From Urechidicola vernalis (GTDB lineage Bacteria > Bacteroidota > Bacteroidia > Flavobacteriales > Flavobacteriaceae), in assembly GCF_031846385.1 (NCBI RefSeq), contig NZ_JAVRHV010000002.1, forward strand, positions 1 through 64,000: a stretch of DNA of 64,000 nt, read 5' to 3'. The position numbers and the translations under genes were made by a program. Shown piece by piece: positions 55,374 through 64,000 of the stretch. Under the pieces are notes generated by a model. That model made no database searches, was not told the DNA's origin, and was given only the letters and a program-made list of their open reading frames with translations. Numbering within the stretch: the first letter of the stretch is position 1; each line of letters starts with the position of its first letter.

Positions 55374-56882
55374 ATGAACACCTTCATTAAAATATTTTCT
55401 CTTTCTATAATCGCTATTTTATTTGTGAACTGCAAACAAACTAAAGAAGCACCTATTAAGCCAAATATCCTTTGGATTATGGCCGAAGATATGAGTACCG
55501 ATTTAGAATGTTATGGAATGGAAGCTGTAAAAACTCCTATTTTAAATCAATTGGCTTCAGAAGGCGTTAGGTATACAAATGCTTTTGGAACCAACTCAAT
55601 TTGTTCTCCTAGTCGATCTAATATGATGACTGGTATTCATCAAAACGTTGCAAATACACAACATCACAGATCTAATAGAGATATTCCATTAATGACCCCG
55701 TACAAACCAATTACTTCTTATTTAAGAGAAGCCGGATATACATGTATTCTTGGTAGTCATTTAGCAAAGGGTAAAAGCCAGAAAGTAGATGTTAACTTTA
55801 AACATAAGGCTGTTGGAAACTGGAATGGAGAAACTGAATTTGGTTTATTTGATAAACTAGATACGATTAAAAAATCTGATGAACCATTCTTTTCCCAAAT
55901 TACGTTGAATGTAACTCATAGAGGTGATTGGTGGAAAGATGTAAGTAATGATTCTAAACATAGGGTAAATCCTTCTGACGTCATACTCCCCCCCTATTTT
56001 GCAGACACACCATTAATTCGTGAAGATTGGGCTAGATACTTAGACCAAATTGAATATATGGACAATGAAGTTGGTCTTATTTTAGATGATTTAGAACAAA
56101 AAGGTTTAAAAGAAAACACAATAGTCGTATTTATTGGAGACAATGGAAGATGTAACATGAGAGGTAAAGGCTATTTATACGATCCAGGATTAAGATTACC
56201 TCTTATTGTGAATTGGCCTGCACATATGACAGGTGGGAAAGTTGATGAAAGGTTGGTTTCATCAATAGACGTTGCAGCTTCTATTTTAGATTTTGCAGGA
56301 ATTGAATTACCATCTTATATGACTGCAAAACCGTTATTAAACAACGTAGAACCTGGCAGAGACTATGTGTATTCTGCTCGCGATTTATGGGATGAAGTTC
56401 TAGAACAATCAAGAGCCATATCTACAAAAGAATTCAGATATATAAAAAATAATATCGTAGATCAGCCCTTAGATGCCAAACAAGCGTATTTGGAGTTTTA
56501 CAGACCTGCGGTGCATACCATGCGTACTTTGAATGAAAATGGTGAATTAAATGAATTGCAATCCAAATTTTTCTCAAAAAAGGAAAGCGAAGAATTATAC
56601 GATTTGATTAATGACCCATACGAAACGAACAATTTAGCCAATGACCCTGAATATGCAAAGGAATTAGCAAAAATGAAATCTTACTATACCGATTGGCAAG
56701 AAAACAACAAAGACTACGGATTAGAAGAAATGAATTGGGATAATGCAGTTATTCCGAGAGCGCCTGGAGTTTTAAAATGGTTGGAGACAGAAAAACCAGA
56801 AATCATCACTCAAATGAAACAAGGTATTGAACCTGGTTTTGGAAAACTGGTGAAACAATACAACAAAAAGAATGAAAATTAA
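55374..56882 (+). CDS. Divergent S1 sulfatase, lipoprotein, S1_8-like
   Basis: 502 residues from the ATG at 55374; an earlier ATG at 55344 lies inside the previous gene. Lipobox Cys20 (LFVNCKQ). The first metal site is MAEDMSTDLECYG, Glu-Asp instead of Asp-Asp. The formylglycine site is CSPSRSNMMTGIHQNVANTQHH (Cys77). The GKWH lysine is missing: LGSHLAKGKSQK stands in that place. FIGDNGRCNMRGKG supplies the later metal and lysine residues. These changes recur in heparan-sulfatase-like S1_8 proteins, so activity is likely but the substrate is not clear. It overlaps the esterase gene by 11 bases. Confidence 0.83.
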   Translation: MNTFIKIFSLSIIAILFVNCKQTKEAPIKPNILWIMAEDMSTDLECYGMEAVKTPILNQLASEGVRYTNAFGTNSICSPSRSNMMTGIHQNVANTQHHRSNRDIPLMTPYKPITSYLREAGYTCILGSHLAKGKSQKVDVNFKHKAVGNWNGETEFGLFDKLDTIKKSDEPFFSQITLNVTHRGDWWKDVSNDSKHRVNPSDVILPPYFADTPLIREDWARYLDQIEYMDNEVGLILDDLEQKGLKENTIVVFIGDNGRCNMRGKGYLYDPGLRLPLIVNWPAHMTGGKVDERLVSSIDVAASILDFAGIELPSYMTAKPLLNNVEPGRDYVYSARDLWDEVLEQSRAISTKEFRYIKNNIVDQPLDAKQAYLEFYRPAVHTMRTLNENGELNELQSKFFSKKESEELYDLINDPYETNNLANDPEYAKELAKMKSYYTDWQENNKDYGLEEMNWDNAVIPRAPGVLKWLETEKPEIITQMKQGIEPGFGKLVKQYNKKNEN

Positions 56883-57738
56883 AAAACTCATATATATTCT
56901 TATTGTATTGTTTTCAATACATCATATTTGTGCACAGCGCAATTATGATACTAAAGAAGTTATTGAACTTTGGCCAAATAAAGTACCTGGAGAAAACGAA
57001 GTAAAAAAGGCCTCTACTCAGACAAATAATACTAAGAACAATGTTAAAAGGTTAACAGACGTTACCAATCCTCATTTAACTATATTTCATCCAAATGAAT
57101 CCAATAAAAATGGAGCGAGTGTCATTATTTGTCCGGGTGGTGGATACCAAATACTCGCCATTGATTTAGAGGGTTACGAAATTGCCGAATGGCTTACAAG
57201 TCTAGGATTTACCGCATTTGTGTTAGAATATCGTGTTCCACAAAAACAAGAAGGCGCACTAATGGACATTCAAAGAGCACTTAGAATTGTTCGAAATAAT
57301 GCAACTGAATGGAAGTTAGATTCAGACCAAATTGGTATACTTGGCTTTTCTGCTGGGGCCAGTTTATCCGCAAGAATAAGTACTAATTTCAACAAAAAAT
57401 TATATCCATTTGTTGATACTGCTGACAAACATTCAGCAAAACCAAACTTTTCTGTTTTGGTTTACCCAGCCTATTTAGACAAAGGTCCAAACAATACCTT
57501 AACTCCTGAATTAACTTTAGATAAAAATACACCTCCAATGTTCATTTTTGCTACAGCAGATGATCCATTTGCAAATAGCGCATTAGTTATGGCGAGTGCT
57601 CTTAGAAGTAACAAAACACCTGTAGAGTTACATCTTTACGCTAAAGGTGGACATGGATACGGATTAAGGCCTGGAAACGAAGCCGCTGAAAAATGGCCTG
57701 TTTTGGCCGAAGATTGGTTCACTAAAATTTTAAAATAA
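56872..57738 (+). CDS. Secreted alpha/beta-hydrolase, probable carbohydrate esterase
   Basis: 288 residues with a signal peptide (LIVLFSIHHICAQ). The fold is that of BD-FAE / acetyl-xylan-type esterases: the oxyanion segment VIICPGGGYQIL, nucleophile Ser160 in GFSAGAS, acid Asp230 or Asp231 in FATADDPF, and His261 in KGGHGYGLRP. It may remove O-acetyl groups that would block the glycosidases or sulfatases of the locus. It lies between a sulfatase gene (11-base overlap) and the sulfatase-galactosidase fusion (12-base gap), so it is in the same transcript. The acyl group is not known. Confidence 0.83.
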   Translation: MKIKKLIYILIVLFSIHHICAQRNYDTKEVIELWPNKVPGENEVKKASTQTNNTKNNVKRLTDVTNPHLTIFHPNESNKNGASVIICPGGGYQILAIDLEGYEIAEWLTSLGFTAFVLEYRVPQKQEGALMDIQRALRIVRNNATEWKLDSDQIGILGFSAGASLSARISTNFNKKLYPFVDTADKHSAKPNFSVLVYPAYLDKGPNNTLTPELTLDKNTPPMFIFATADDPFANSALVMASALRSNKTPVELHLYAKGGHGYGLRPGNEAAEKWPVLAEDWFTKILK

Positions 57739-57750
57739 ATCTATACATAA

Positions 57751-60700
57751 ATGCTTAAATCAAAATTACTAATAGCTATTGCAATATTATTTTCATGTGC
57801 CCTTTTTGCACAAAAAAATGATGCGCCAAATATTATCATTATCCTAACCGATGATCAGGGATATAAAGATGTTGGTTTTAATGGAAGTAAAGACATTCCT
57901 ACCCCAAACATAGATCAAATCGCTAAAAACGGAGTTGTTTTTACAAACGGTTACGTTAGTTATGCGGTATGCGGACCCAGTAGAGCAGGATTATTAACCG
58001 GACGTTATCAGGATAGGTTTGGTTTTGGACGTAACCCTCTATTGGCACCAAATGATATAAAACAAGGAGTTCCTGTAGAAGAAGAAATGCTTTCCGAAGC
58101 ACTAGATAAAGTTGGTTACAACACCTTAGCAGTCGGAAAATGGCATTTAGGAGCACATAGAAAACAACGTCCTTTACAACGTGGGTTTGATGAACACTTC
58201 GGATTCTTAAGTGGAGGACATCGTTATTTTCCAGAAGATTGGACTTTAAACGATATTTCTGAAATTAGAAGTCAAGGTGACGGTTACAGAACAAAACTTT
58301 TAAAAAATGGAAATCGCGTTGAAGAAACAGAATACTTAACGGATGTATTATCTAGAGAAGCGGTGGAATTCATCCATCAAGATCGAAGTGATCCATTCTT
58401 TATTTATTTAGCCTACAATGCACCTCATGCACCGCTACAGGCTACTAAAAAATATTTAGATAGATTCCCTCATATTAAGGATAAAAAGAGAAAAACATAT
58501 GCCGCTATGGTTAGCGCTGTAGACGATGGTGTTGGCGCTGTTTTAGAAGCGTTAGAAGACAAGGGAATTACAGACAATACTATTGTGTATTTCTTATCAG
58601 ATAATGGTGGCCCTATTAAAAATGGCTCTAATAACGATCCATTAAGAGGTAAAAAAGGTGATCTTTTTGAAGGAGGCATCCGAGTTCCTTTTGCTATGCA
58701 ATGGCCTAAAATGATTAAGTCAGGACAAACTTATGATCACCCAATTATTTCTTTAGATATTTTTGCCACTGCGGCTGAATATGCCGGTTTTACACCTAAA
58801 AATGATATTGACGGTGTAAATATTGTTCCTTATTTAAATGGAAAATCTAAGGAGGCACCACATGATTATTTATTCTGGAGAAAATTTGATCAAGAGAGAA
58901 TTGCGGTAAGACATGGAGATTATAAACTAGTGCAGGAGTCTGGCAAAAAAGCACAGCTATATAATGTATCGGAAGACAAAAGCGAAAGTAACGCTGTTAG
59001 CAACGAAACTGAATTTTCAAACCTAGCTGAGAAGCATGCCTCTTGGAATAAAGAACAAAAAGATCCGGTTTTCTTAGGCTTATTAAAAGATAAAGAATAC
59101 AACAAGACACACCCTAATCGTTTCAAAATTTCAGAAGTGAAGGACTCCTATCCGGAATGGGAAGATTTATCTATAGTTGGGGTTAATAAGGAAGAGCCAA
59201 CTGCTACTTTTTATCACAATGTTCCTAAAGGCAAACATAACGATTGGAGTAGTTCTGAAAATTATATTTCATTAAATGGGACTTGGAAATTTAATCACGT
59301 AAATAAACCTTCTGACAGACCTATAGATTTTTACAAAACAGATTATGACATTTCTAAATGGAAAGACATTGAAGTACCGTCTGATTGGCAAATGCATGGA
59401 TATGATTTCCCTATTTACACTAATACTATTTATCCATTTCCAATAGACCCTCCTTTTATTCCAGACAGTTTCAATCCTGTTGGAAGTTATAAACGCAACT
59501 TAAAAATAGAAAGTGACTGGGAAGGACAACAAGTATTTATGCACTTTGGCGGAGTTAACTCTGCGTTCTATTTATGGATTAATGGTCAAAAAGTTGGATA
59601 TAGCGAAGGTGCTAAGACTCCTGCAGAATTCGACATTACAAAATATTTACATGTTGGAAATAACGATGTAGCTGTAGAAGTTTATCGTTGGAGTGATGCT
59701 TCTTATTTACAAGATCAAGATTTTTGGAGATTAAGTGGAATTGAACGGGATGTTTATGTATATGCGGTTCCTTTTAATCACATAGCAAATGTTAAGACAA
59801 ATGCTTCTCTCGATGCTTCATATACTCAAGGAATTTTCAATGCTGATATTACCTTAGCTGGTACTTATGAAGACCAACAAAAATTAGAAATCTCAATCGA
59901 AGATACCAATGGAGAAACTGTTTTTAACAAAACGGTTGTGGCTTCAAATGAATTGAACATTTCAGAGCCTGTAAATGGTATTAAATCTTGGTCTGCGGAG
60001 AGTCCAACCTTGTACAATTTATCTATCAAATTAATTGAAAACAATTCTGTTATTGACAATACAGAATTAAGAATTGGATTTAGAACAACTGAGATAAAAA
60101 ATGGACAATTATTAGTAAATGGGCAACCTGTTTTATTAAAAGGAGTTAATAGACATGAACATCATCCAAAAAATGGGCATGTTGTTACTAAGGAAGATAT
60201 GATGGCTGACATTATAGATTTCAAAAAATACAACATCAACGCAGTAAGAACGGCCCACTACCCTAACGACCCCTTATGGTATAGCCTTTGTGATGAATAC
60301 GGAATTTACGTTGTCGATGAAGCAAATATCGAATCGCACGGATTTGGATATGCACAGAGCAAAACTCCGGCGGCAAAACCGGAATGGGAAAAAATGCATT
60401 TAGATCGTATTGAGCGCATGGTAAAAAGAGACATCAATCATCCTTCAATTGTTTATTGGTCTATGGGTAATGAATCTGGAGCAGGGATTAACTTTAAGAA
60501 AGCATATGATTGGATGAAGCGCTATGATACTTCTAGACCTGTTCACTACGAGCGCACTGAACGCAGAGATATTAAATATAAGGAACGTATTACAGACATT
60601 ATTGGCTGGATGTATACCCAAAGAAAAGGTGTTGAAAGAGACTTACTTTCCAAATTACCAAACATGCCAGAAGAAGAAAGAAGACCTTTTATTTGGTGTG

Positions 60701-62220
60701 AATATAGTCATGCAATGGGTAACAGTAATGGAAACTTTAAAGACAACTGGGATTGGGTTAGAAAACATCCAAATGTACAAGGTGGATTTATTTGGGATTG
60801 GATGGACCAAGGAATTGAAATGACCTCTGATGATGGCGAAATCTATTATGGTTATGGAGGAGATTTTGAACCGAAAAAAGCAAGAATAAACAACGATAAT
60901 AATTTTTGTGCCAACGGATTAATTGGATCAGACAGAACACCGCATCCGGCTATTTATGAAGTTAAAAAAGCACATCAAGACTATCATTTTACAAGAAATG
61001 AAGATGGAACTATTGCTATTTACAACGAGAATTTCTTTATAAACTCAGCCGATGTTGCTTTTTCTTGGGAACTTTTAGAAAACGGATTAGCAATTGAGTC
61101 TGGGTCTTTAAATGTTAAAGATATTGCACCGCAACAAACGGCAACCGTTTCGATCAATTTCAACACGAACCTGAAATCGGAAAATGAATATTTCTTAACA
61201 ATTTTTGGAAAGAAAAAAACGGATGGTGAATTGCTATCTATTGGTCATTCTTTAGCCCATGAACAATTCTTAATTCAAGAAGCCCCGCAAACAACTATAG
61301 CCAATAGAAAAGGTAAATTAAAAATTAACATGGACAAGGCCAATCAAACGCATGTTGTTTCTGGTAAGAATTTCGAATATGTATTTGATGCGAATGGCTT
61401 TGGGTTAGAATCTATTAAAAACAATGGAGTAGAGCAGTTAACAGCACCTTTAGCGTTGAATTTTTGGCGTGCACCAATCGATAATGACTTTGGAGCATTT
61501 AAAGTAGATATGAGACCGAAAGACAGTGTGTATTTTGAATGGAGAAAAGCGGCTAACTCTAAAAAGCTAATTGCTTTAACCCCATCAAAAACTAAAAACA
61601 CCTATAAATTAGTTTATGAATTTGAGCATCCTTTAATCGATTCTAAGAACACGATTACTTATACAATTCATGGAGATGGTACTTTAGAAGTGCATTCTAA
61701 ATTAACGCCGAGTGCTACCCACGATTTTAAATTTATGCCTAGATACGGATTTACATTAGGTATTTTGAAAGAGTACAATAATGTCTCATATTACGGAAAA
61801 GGGCCTTTCGAAAATTACAACGACAGAAATACAGCTGCCAATGTTGGTGTATACAATTCTTTGGTTGCAAATTTCTTTGAGCCGTATATTAGACCACAAG
61901 AAAATGGAAACAGAACAGAGGTTCGTAATGTTTCTTTCGTAAACAATTCAAACGAAGGATTTTATTTTGAAGCGCTGAATACTCCAATTTCTTTTTCTTC
62001 TCATCATAATCCTATGAGTGATTTTGATCCTGGAAATATCAAAAAGCAAACACATACGATTGACATTAAACCAAAAGATGCAGTTTATTTACATATAGAT
62101 CATGCGCAAGTTGGTGTAGGTGGTGATGATAGTTGGAGTAGAAATGGATTAGCCGATCCACAATATAGAATTGACCCAAACAACTGTGAATTTAGTTTCT
62201 CAATTAACCTAATAAAGTAA
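57751..62220 (+). CDS. Sulfatase-beta-galactosidase fusion (S1 + GH2)
   Basis: 1489 residues, one unbroken frame. After a signal peptide (IAILFSCALFAQ), residues about 25-445 are a complete S1 sulfatase: LTDDQGYKDVGFNG, formylglycine site CGPSRAGLLTGRYQDRFGF (Cys74), VGKWHLGAHRKQRP and FLSDNGGPIKNG. This half resembles S1_19. Residues about 467-1489 are a full LacZ-type GH2 enzyme: sugar-binding domain (ISLNGTWKFN), LLKGVNRHEHHP, acid/base Glu908 in WSMGNESGAG, nucleophile Glu984 in IWCEYSHAMGNS (76 residues apart, as in E. coli LacZ) and a C-terminal Bgal-small domain. Desulfation of Gal followed by beta-Gal release on one polypeptide is the obvious model. Confidence 0.93.
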   Translation: MLKSKLLIAIAILFSCALFAQKNDAPNIIIILTDDQGYKDVGFNGSKDIPTPNIDQIAKNGVVFTNGYVSYAVCGPSRAGLLTGRYQDRFGFGRNPLLAPNDIKQGVPVEEEMLSEALDKVGYNTLAVGKWHLGAHRKQRPLQRGFDEHFGFLSGGHRYFPEDWTLNDISEIRSQGDGYRTKLLKNGNRVEETEYLTDVLSREAVEFIHQDRSDPFFIYLAYNAPHAPLQATKKYLDRFPHIKDKKRKTYAAMVSAVDDGVGAVLEALEDKGITDNTIVYFLSDNGGPIKNGSNNDPLRGKKGDLFEGGIRVPFAMQWPKMIKSGQTYDHPIISLDIFATAAEYAGFTPKNDIDGVNIVPYLNGKSKEAPHDYLFWRKFDQERIAVRHGDYKLVQESGKKAQLYNVSEDKSESNAVSNETEFSNLAEKHASWNKEQKDPVFLGLLKDKEYNKTHPNRFKISEVKDSYPEWEDLSIVGVNKEEPTATFYHNVPKGKHNDWSSSENYISLNGTWKFNHVNKPSDRPIDFYKTDYDISKWKDIEVPSDWQMHGYDFPIYTNTIYPFPIDPPFIPDSFNPVGSYKRNLKIESDWEGQQVFMHFGGVNSAFYLWINGQKVGYSEGAKTPAEFDITKYLHVGNNDVAVEVYRWSDASYLQDQDFWRLSGIERDVYVYAVPFNHIANVKTNASLDASYTQGIFNADITLAGTYEDQQKLEISIEDTNGETVFNKTVVASNELNISEPVNGIKSWSAESPTLYNLSIKLIENNSVIDNTELRIGFRTTEIKNGQLLVNGQPVLLKGVNRHEHHPKNGHVVTKEDMMADIIDFKKYNINAVRTAHYPNDPLWYSLCDEYGIYVVDEANIESHGFGYAQSKTPAAKPEWEKMHLDRIERMVKRDINHPSIVYWSMGNESGAGINFKKAYDWMKRYDTSRPVHYERTERRDIKYKERITDIIGWMYTQRKGVERDLLSKLPNMPEEERRPFIWCEYSHAMGNSNGNFKDNWDWVRKHPNVQGGFIWDWMDQGIEMTSDDGEIYYGYGGDFEPKKARINNDNNFCANGLIGSDRTPHPAIYEVKKAHQDYHFTRNEDGTIAIYNENFFINSADVAFSWELLENGLAIESGSLNVKDIAPQQTATVSINFNTNLKSENEYFLTIFGKKKTDGELLSIGHSLAHEQFLIQEAPQTTIANRKGKLKINMDKANQTHVVSGKNFEYVFDANGFGLESIKNNGVEQLTAPLALNFWRAPIDNDFGAFKVDMRPKDSVYFEWRKAANSKKLIALTPSKTKNTYKLVYEFEHPLIDSKNTITYTIHGDGTLEVHSKLTPSATHDFKFMPRYGFTLGILKEYNNVSYYGKGPFENYNDRNTAANVGVYNSLVANFFEPYIRPQENGNRTEVRNVSFVNNSNEGFYFEALNTPISFSSHHNPMSDFDPGNIKKQTHTIDIKPKDAVYLHIDHAQVGVGGDDSWSRNGLADPQYRIDPNNCEFSFSINLIK

Positions 62221-62227
62221 TTTATAG

Positions 62228-63625
62228 ATGAGGTCCTTAAAGTTTTTAATCGTCATTTTTCTTGCAGTTAATTTTGCAAATTGTCAAGCACAAAAACAAC
62301 CAAACATCATCTTAATAGTTGCAGATGATTTAGGATGGGGTGATGTGGGCTTTAACGGACAGGACAAAATCAAAACACCAAATATAGATTTACTTGCAAA
62401 GCAAGGAATGGTGTTTAACAACTTTTATGCTGGCTCTACGGTTTGTGGCCCCTCAAGAGCCAGTTTAATGACTGGTATGCACATGGGGCATAGTACCGTA
62501 AGAGGAAACCCTAGATGGACTGCTACGGGTAAACCGGTAGACATTACTAAAGAGGATGTAACCATCGCCGAAGAATTGAAAAAGGCAGGGTACCAAACCG
62601 CCATGATTGGAAAATGGGGCTTAGCAGAAAATTTAGAAGAAGGAAGACCAAATGAGCAAGGGTTTGATTATTTCTATGGATTTAATAAACATAGACCAGC
62701 GCATCATTATTATCCAGATTCTATTTATGAAAACAATAAGAAATTAGTTATTGACGGAAACAATTGGAAAAAAAAGGAGAAGCATTATATCCAAGACATG
62801 TTTACTGATAAAGCCAAAAACTATTTACGTAAGCAAAATGACAAACCGTTTTTCTTGTATTTAGCCTATACTACTCCCCATTATGAGTTAACGGTACCAG
62901 AAGAATCAAAAAAAGCATACAGAGCATTAGATTGGCCATTAAGAGAAATGAAACCAAGACATTATCTACACGATAAAAATGGTCATGTTACTTATGCTGC
63001 CATGGTTAGCAGAATGGATCAACAAATTGGAGAATTAATGAGTCAATTAAAAGAGCAAGGACTCGAAGAAAACACTATTGTAATATTTACCAGTGACAAC
63101 GGTCATGAATATGACAATGTAAAAAATGAATTCTTTAATAGCAATGGCCCTTACAAAGGTCGAAAAAGAGATCTATACGAAGGCGGGGTAAAATTACCAT
63201 TTGTTGTAAAATGGCCAAAGAAAATTAAACCAAATACTTATTCAAATCATATTAGTGCGTATTGGGATTTACTCCCAACATTCTGTGATGTTGCAGCAAT
63301 GAATCCTACAGCAAATATAGATGGTATATCGATGTTAAATAGTTTTAAAGGGAAAGATAAAAAGCAACTTATACACGATTACTTATATTGGGAATTTAAT
63401 GAAGGTAGAGGGCCGATTCAGGCCATTAGAAAAGGTAAATGGAAATTGGTGAAACGTTATCAAAAAGACTTTGAATTGTATAATTTAGACGAAGATGAAG
63501 GGGAAACAAAAAATTTGGCTTCTGAAAACTCAAAAATATTAGACGATTTAAAAACTAAACTCGTTGATGCTAGAACCGAAAATGAAAACTTTCCTTTGAT
63601 AAAATTAAATCCCAATAAAAAGTAA
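62228..63625 (+). CDS. S1 sulfatase, lipoprotein, S1_20-like
   Basis: 465 residues. Lipobox Cys19 (NFANCQAQ). Motifs are VADDLGWGDVGFNG, formylglycine site CGPSRASLMTGMHMGHSTVRGN (Cys73), IGKWGLAENLEEGRPNEQGFDYFYGF, YTTPHYELTVPEE and FTSDNGHEYDNVKNEFFN. The GKWG form and FYGFNKHRPAHHYYP segment match the S1_20-like group, as in the 21330 protein; 3-sulfated Gal or GalNAc is the likely target (inferred). It is the last sulfatase of the plus-strand arm, 7 bases after the fusion gene. Confidence 0.88.
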   Translation: MRSLKFLIVIFLAVNFANCQAQKQPNIILIVADDLGWGDVGFNGQDKIKTPNIDLLAKQGMVFNNFYAGSTVCGPSRASLMTGMHMGHSTVRGNPRWTATGKPVDITKEDVTIAEELKKAGYQTAMIGKWGLAENLEEGRPNEQGFDYFYGFNKHRPAHHYYPDSIYENNKKLVIDGNNWKKKEKHYIQDMFTDKAKNYLRKQNDKPFFLYLAYTTPHYELTVPEESKKAYRALDWPLREMKPRHYLHDKNGHVTYAAMVSRMDQQIGELMSQLKEQGLEENTIVIFTSDNGHEYDNVKNEFFNSNGPYKGRKRDLYEGGVKLPFVVKWPKKIKPNTYSNHISAYWDLLPTFCDVAAMNPTANIDGISMLNSFKGKDKKQLIHDYLYWEFNEGRGPIQAIRKGKWKLVKRYQKDFELYNLDEDEGETKNLASENSKILDDLKTKLVDARTENENFPLIKLNPNKK

Positions 63626-63716
63626 AGTTTTAGATTTTAGCGACTTCAAAAATAATTAGACTATCAGTTTTTCATTTAATTTGTATTTTAGTGCAAGCAA
63701 CTAGAACCATTCTATT

Positions 63717-64000
63717 ATGAAAAATATAATCTTAATCTTCATATTTCTTTTCACAACATTTAGTGCAATAAGTCAAAGTCCTGTGGGCGCCTGGGAGCGA
63801 ACCTATACTGATAATGAAGGAAAAGAATTACGAATGACTGTCATTTTTACCGACAAATATCAAGTTGCAACTTGGTATGATGCCAAAACGGGTGCTTTCG
63901 TAATGACCAACGGAGGTACATGGAGTTTAGACGGAAAGACCATGACAGAGAAGGTTGAATTTGATTCGAATGACTCTGAAAATGTAGGTAATGAAGTTTC
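63717..64000 (+). CDS. Secreted lipocalin-like small protein, 5' part only
   Basis: ATG at 63717, open to the window edge (94 codons seen). A signal peptide (LIFIFLFTTFSAISQ) is followed by GAWERTYTDNEGKELRMTVIFTDKYQVATWYD, an extracellular beta-strand pattern like the lipocalin-like proteins often encoded in Bacteroidota sugar loci. A 91-base gap separates it from the last sulfatase, with a -7-like box TTAATTTG near 63676. Function is not known. Confidence 0.7.
   Translation, partial: MKNIILIFIFLFTTFSAISQSPVGAWERTYTDNEGKELRMTVIFTDKYQVATWYDAKTGAFVMTNGGTWSLDGKTMTEKVEFDSNDSENVGNEV

Noticed and set aside
18714..63625. Carrageenan, agar, ulvan or fucoidan as the target
   Set aside because: No GH16, GH82, GH50, GH86, GH29, GH95, GH107 or lyase gene is seen, while two GH20 and GlcNAc-6-sulfatase-like genes point to HexNAc.
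1..64000. tRNA, rRNA, CRISPR array or insertion sequence
   Set aside because: Nothing with a cloverleaf, regular spacer-repeat pattern or transposase motif was found by reading.

Overview
The window looks like chromosomal DNA of a marine member of the Flavobacteriaceae (Bacteroidota). The evidence is low G+C, almost no Shine-Dalgarno sites, -7 promoter boxes of the TAnnTTTG type, many lipoproteins, a SusC/SusD pair and a hybrid two-component regulator (HTCS). No RNA genes, insertion sequences or CRISPR arrays were recognised.

Layout. 1-1312 (-): the start of a large secreted Ig-like-repeat protein cut by the window edge. 1776-3798 (+): two tandem TlpA-like thioredoxin lipoproteins. 3848-9514 (-): housekeeping genes (nnr, accA, an EamA transporter, an LptF/LptG permease, tgt). 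9600-13578 (-): a sulfur module with a CstB-like persulfide dioxygenase/rhodanese, a TauE permease, a Crp/Fnr regulator and a split YeeE/YedE importer. Two near-identical palindromes sit at the same distance from its two promoters. 13906-17109 (+): a GntR-type regulator followed by galK and galT. 17215-18657 (+): a Tat-exported Gfo/Idh/MocA protein.

18714-63625 is an exceptionally sulfatase-rich polysaccharide utilization locus (PUL). It holds 17 S1-type sulfatases, two GH20 hexosaminidases, one alpha/beta-hydrolase esterase, one unassigned TIM-barrel-like glycosidase candidate, SusC/SusD and an HTCS sensor. It has a minus-strand arm (18714-34522) and a plus-strand arm (34721-63625) that diverge around 34.6 kb. 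The most striking protein (57751-62220) fuses an S1 sulfatase to a complete GH2 beta-galactosidase. A small secreted protein begins at 63717 and runs off the window.

Working model (inference): SusC/SusD import an oligosaccharide rich in sulfate esters, HTCS senses it, exo-acting sulfatases remove sulfate at several positions, and GH20 and GH2 enzymes release HexNAc and galactose. The neighbouring galK/galT genes would route the galactose into metabolism. The enzyme set (beta-Gal plus beta-HexNAc activities, N-acetylglucosamine-6-sulfatase-like enzymes, no lyase, GH88, fucosidase, sialidase or endo-hydrolase) fits a sulfated lactosamine-type glycan such as keratan sulfate or sulfated mucin better than carrageenan, ulvan or chondroitin. 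This remains a prediction. No sulfatase-maturating enzyme (FGE or anSME) is in the window, so it must be encoded elsewhere.
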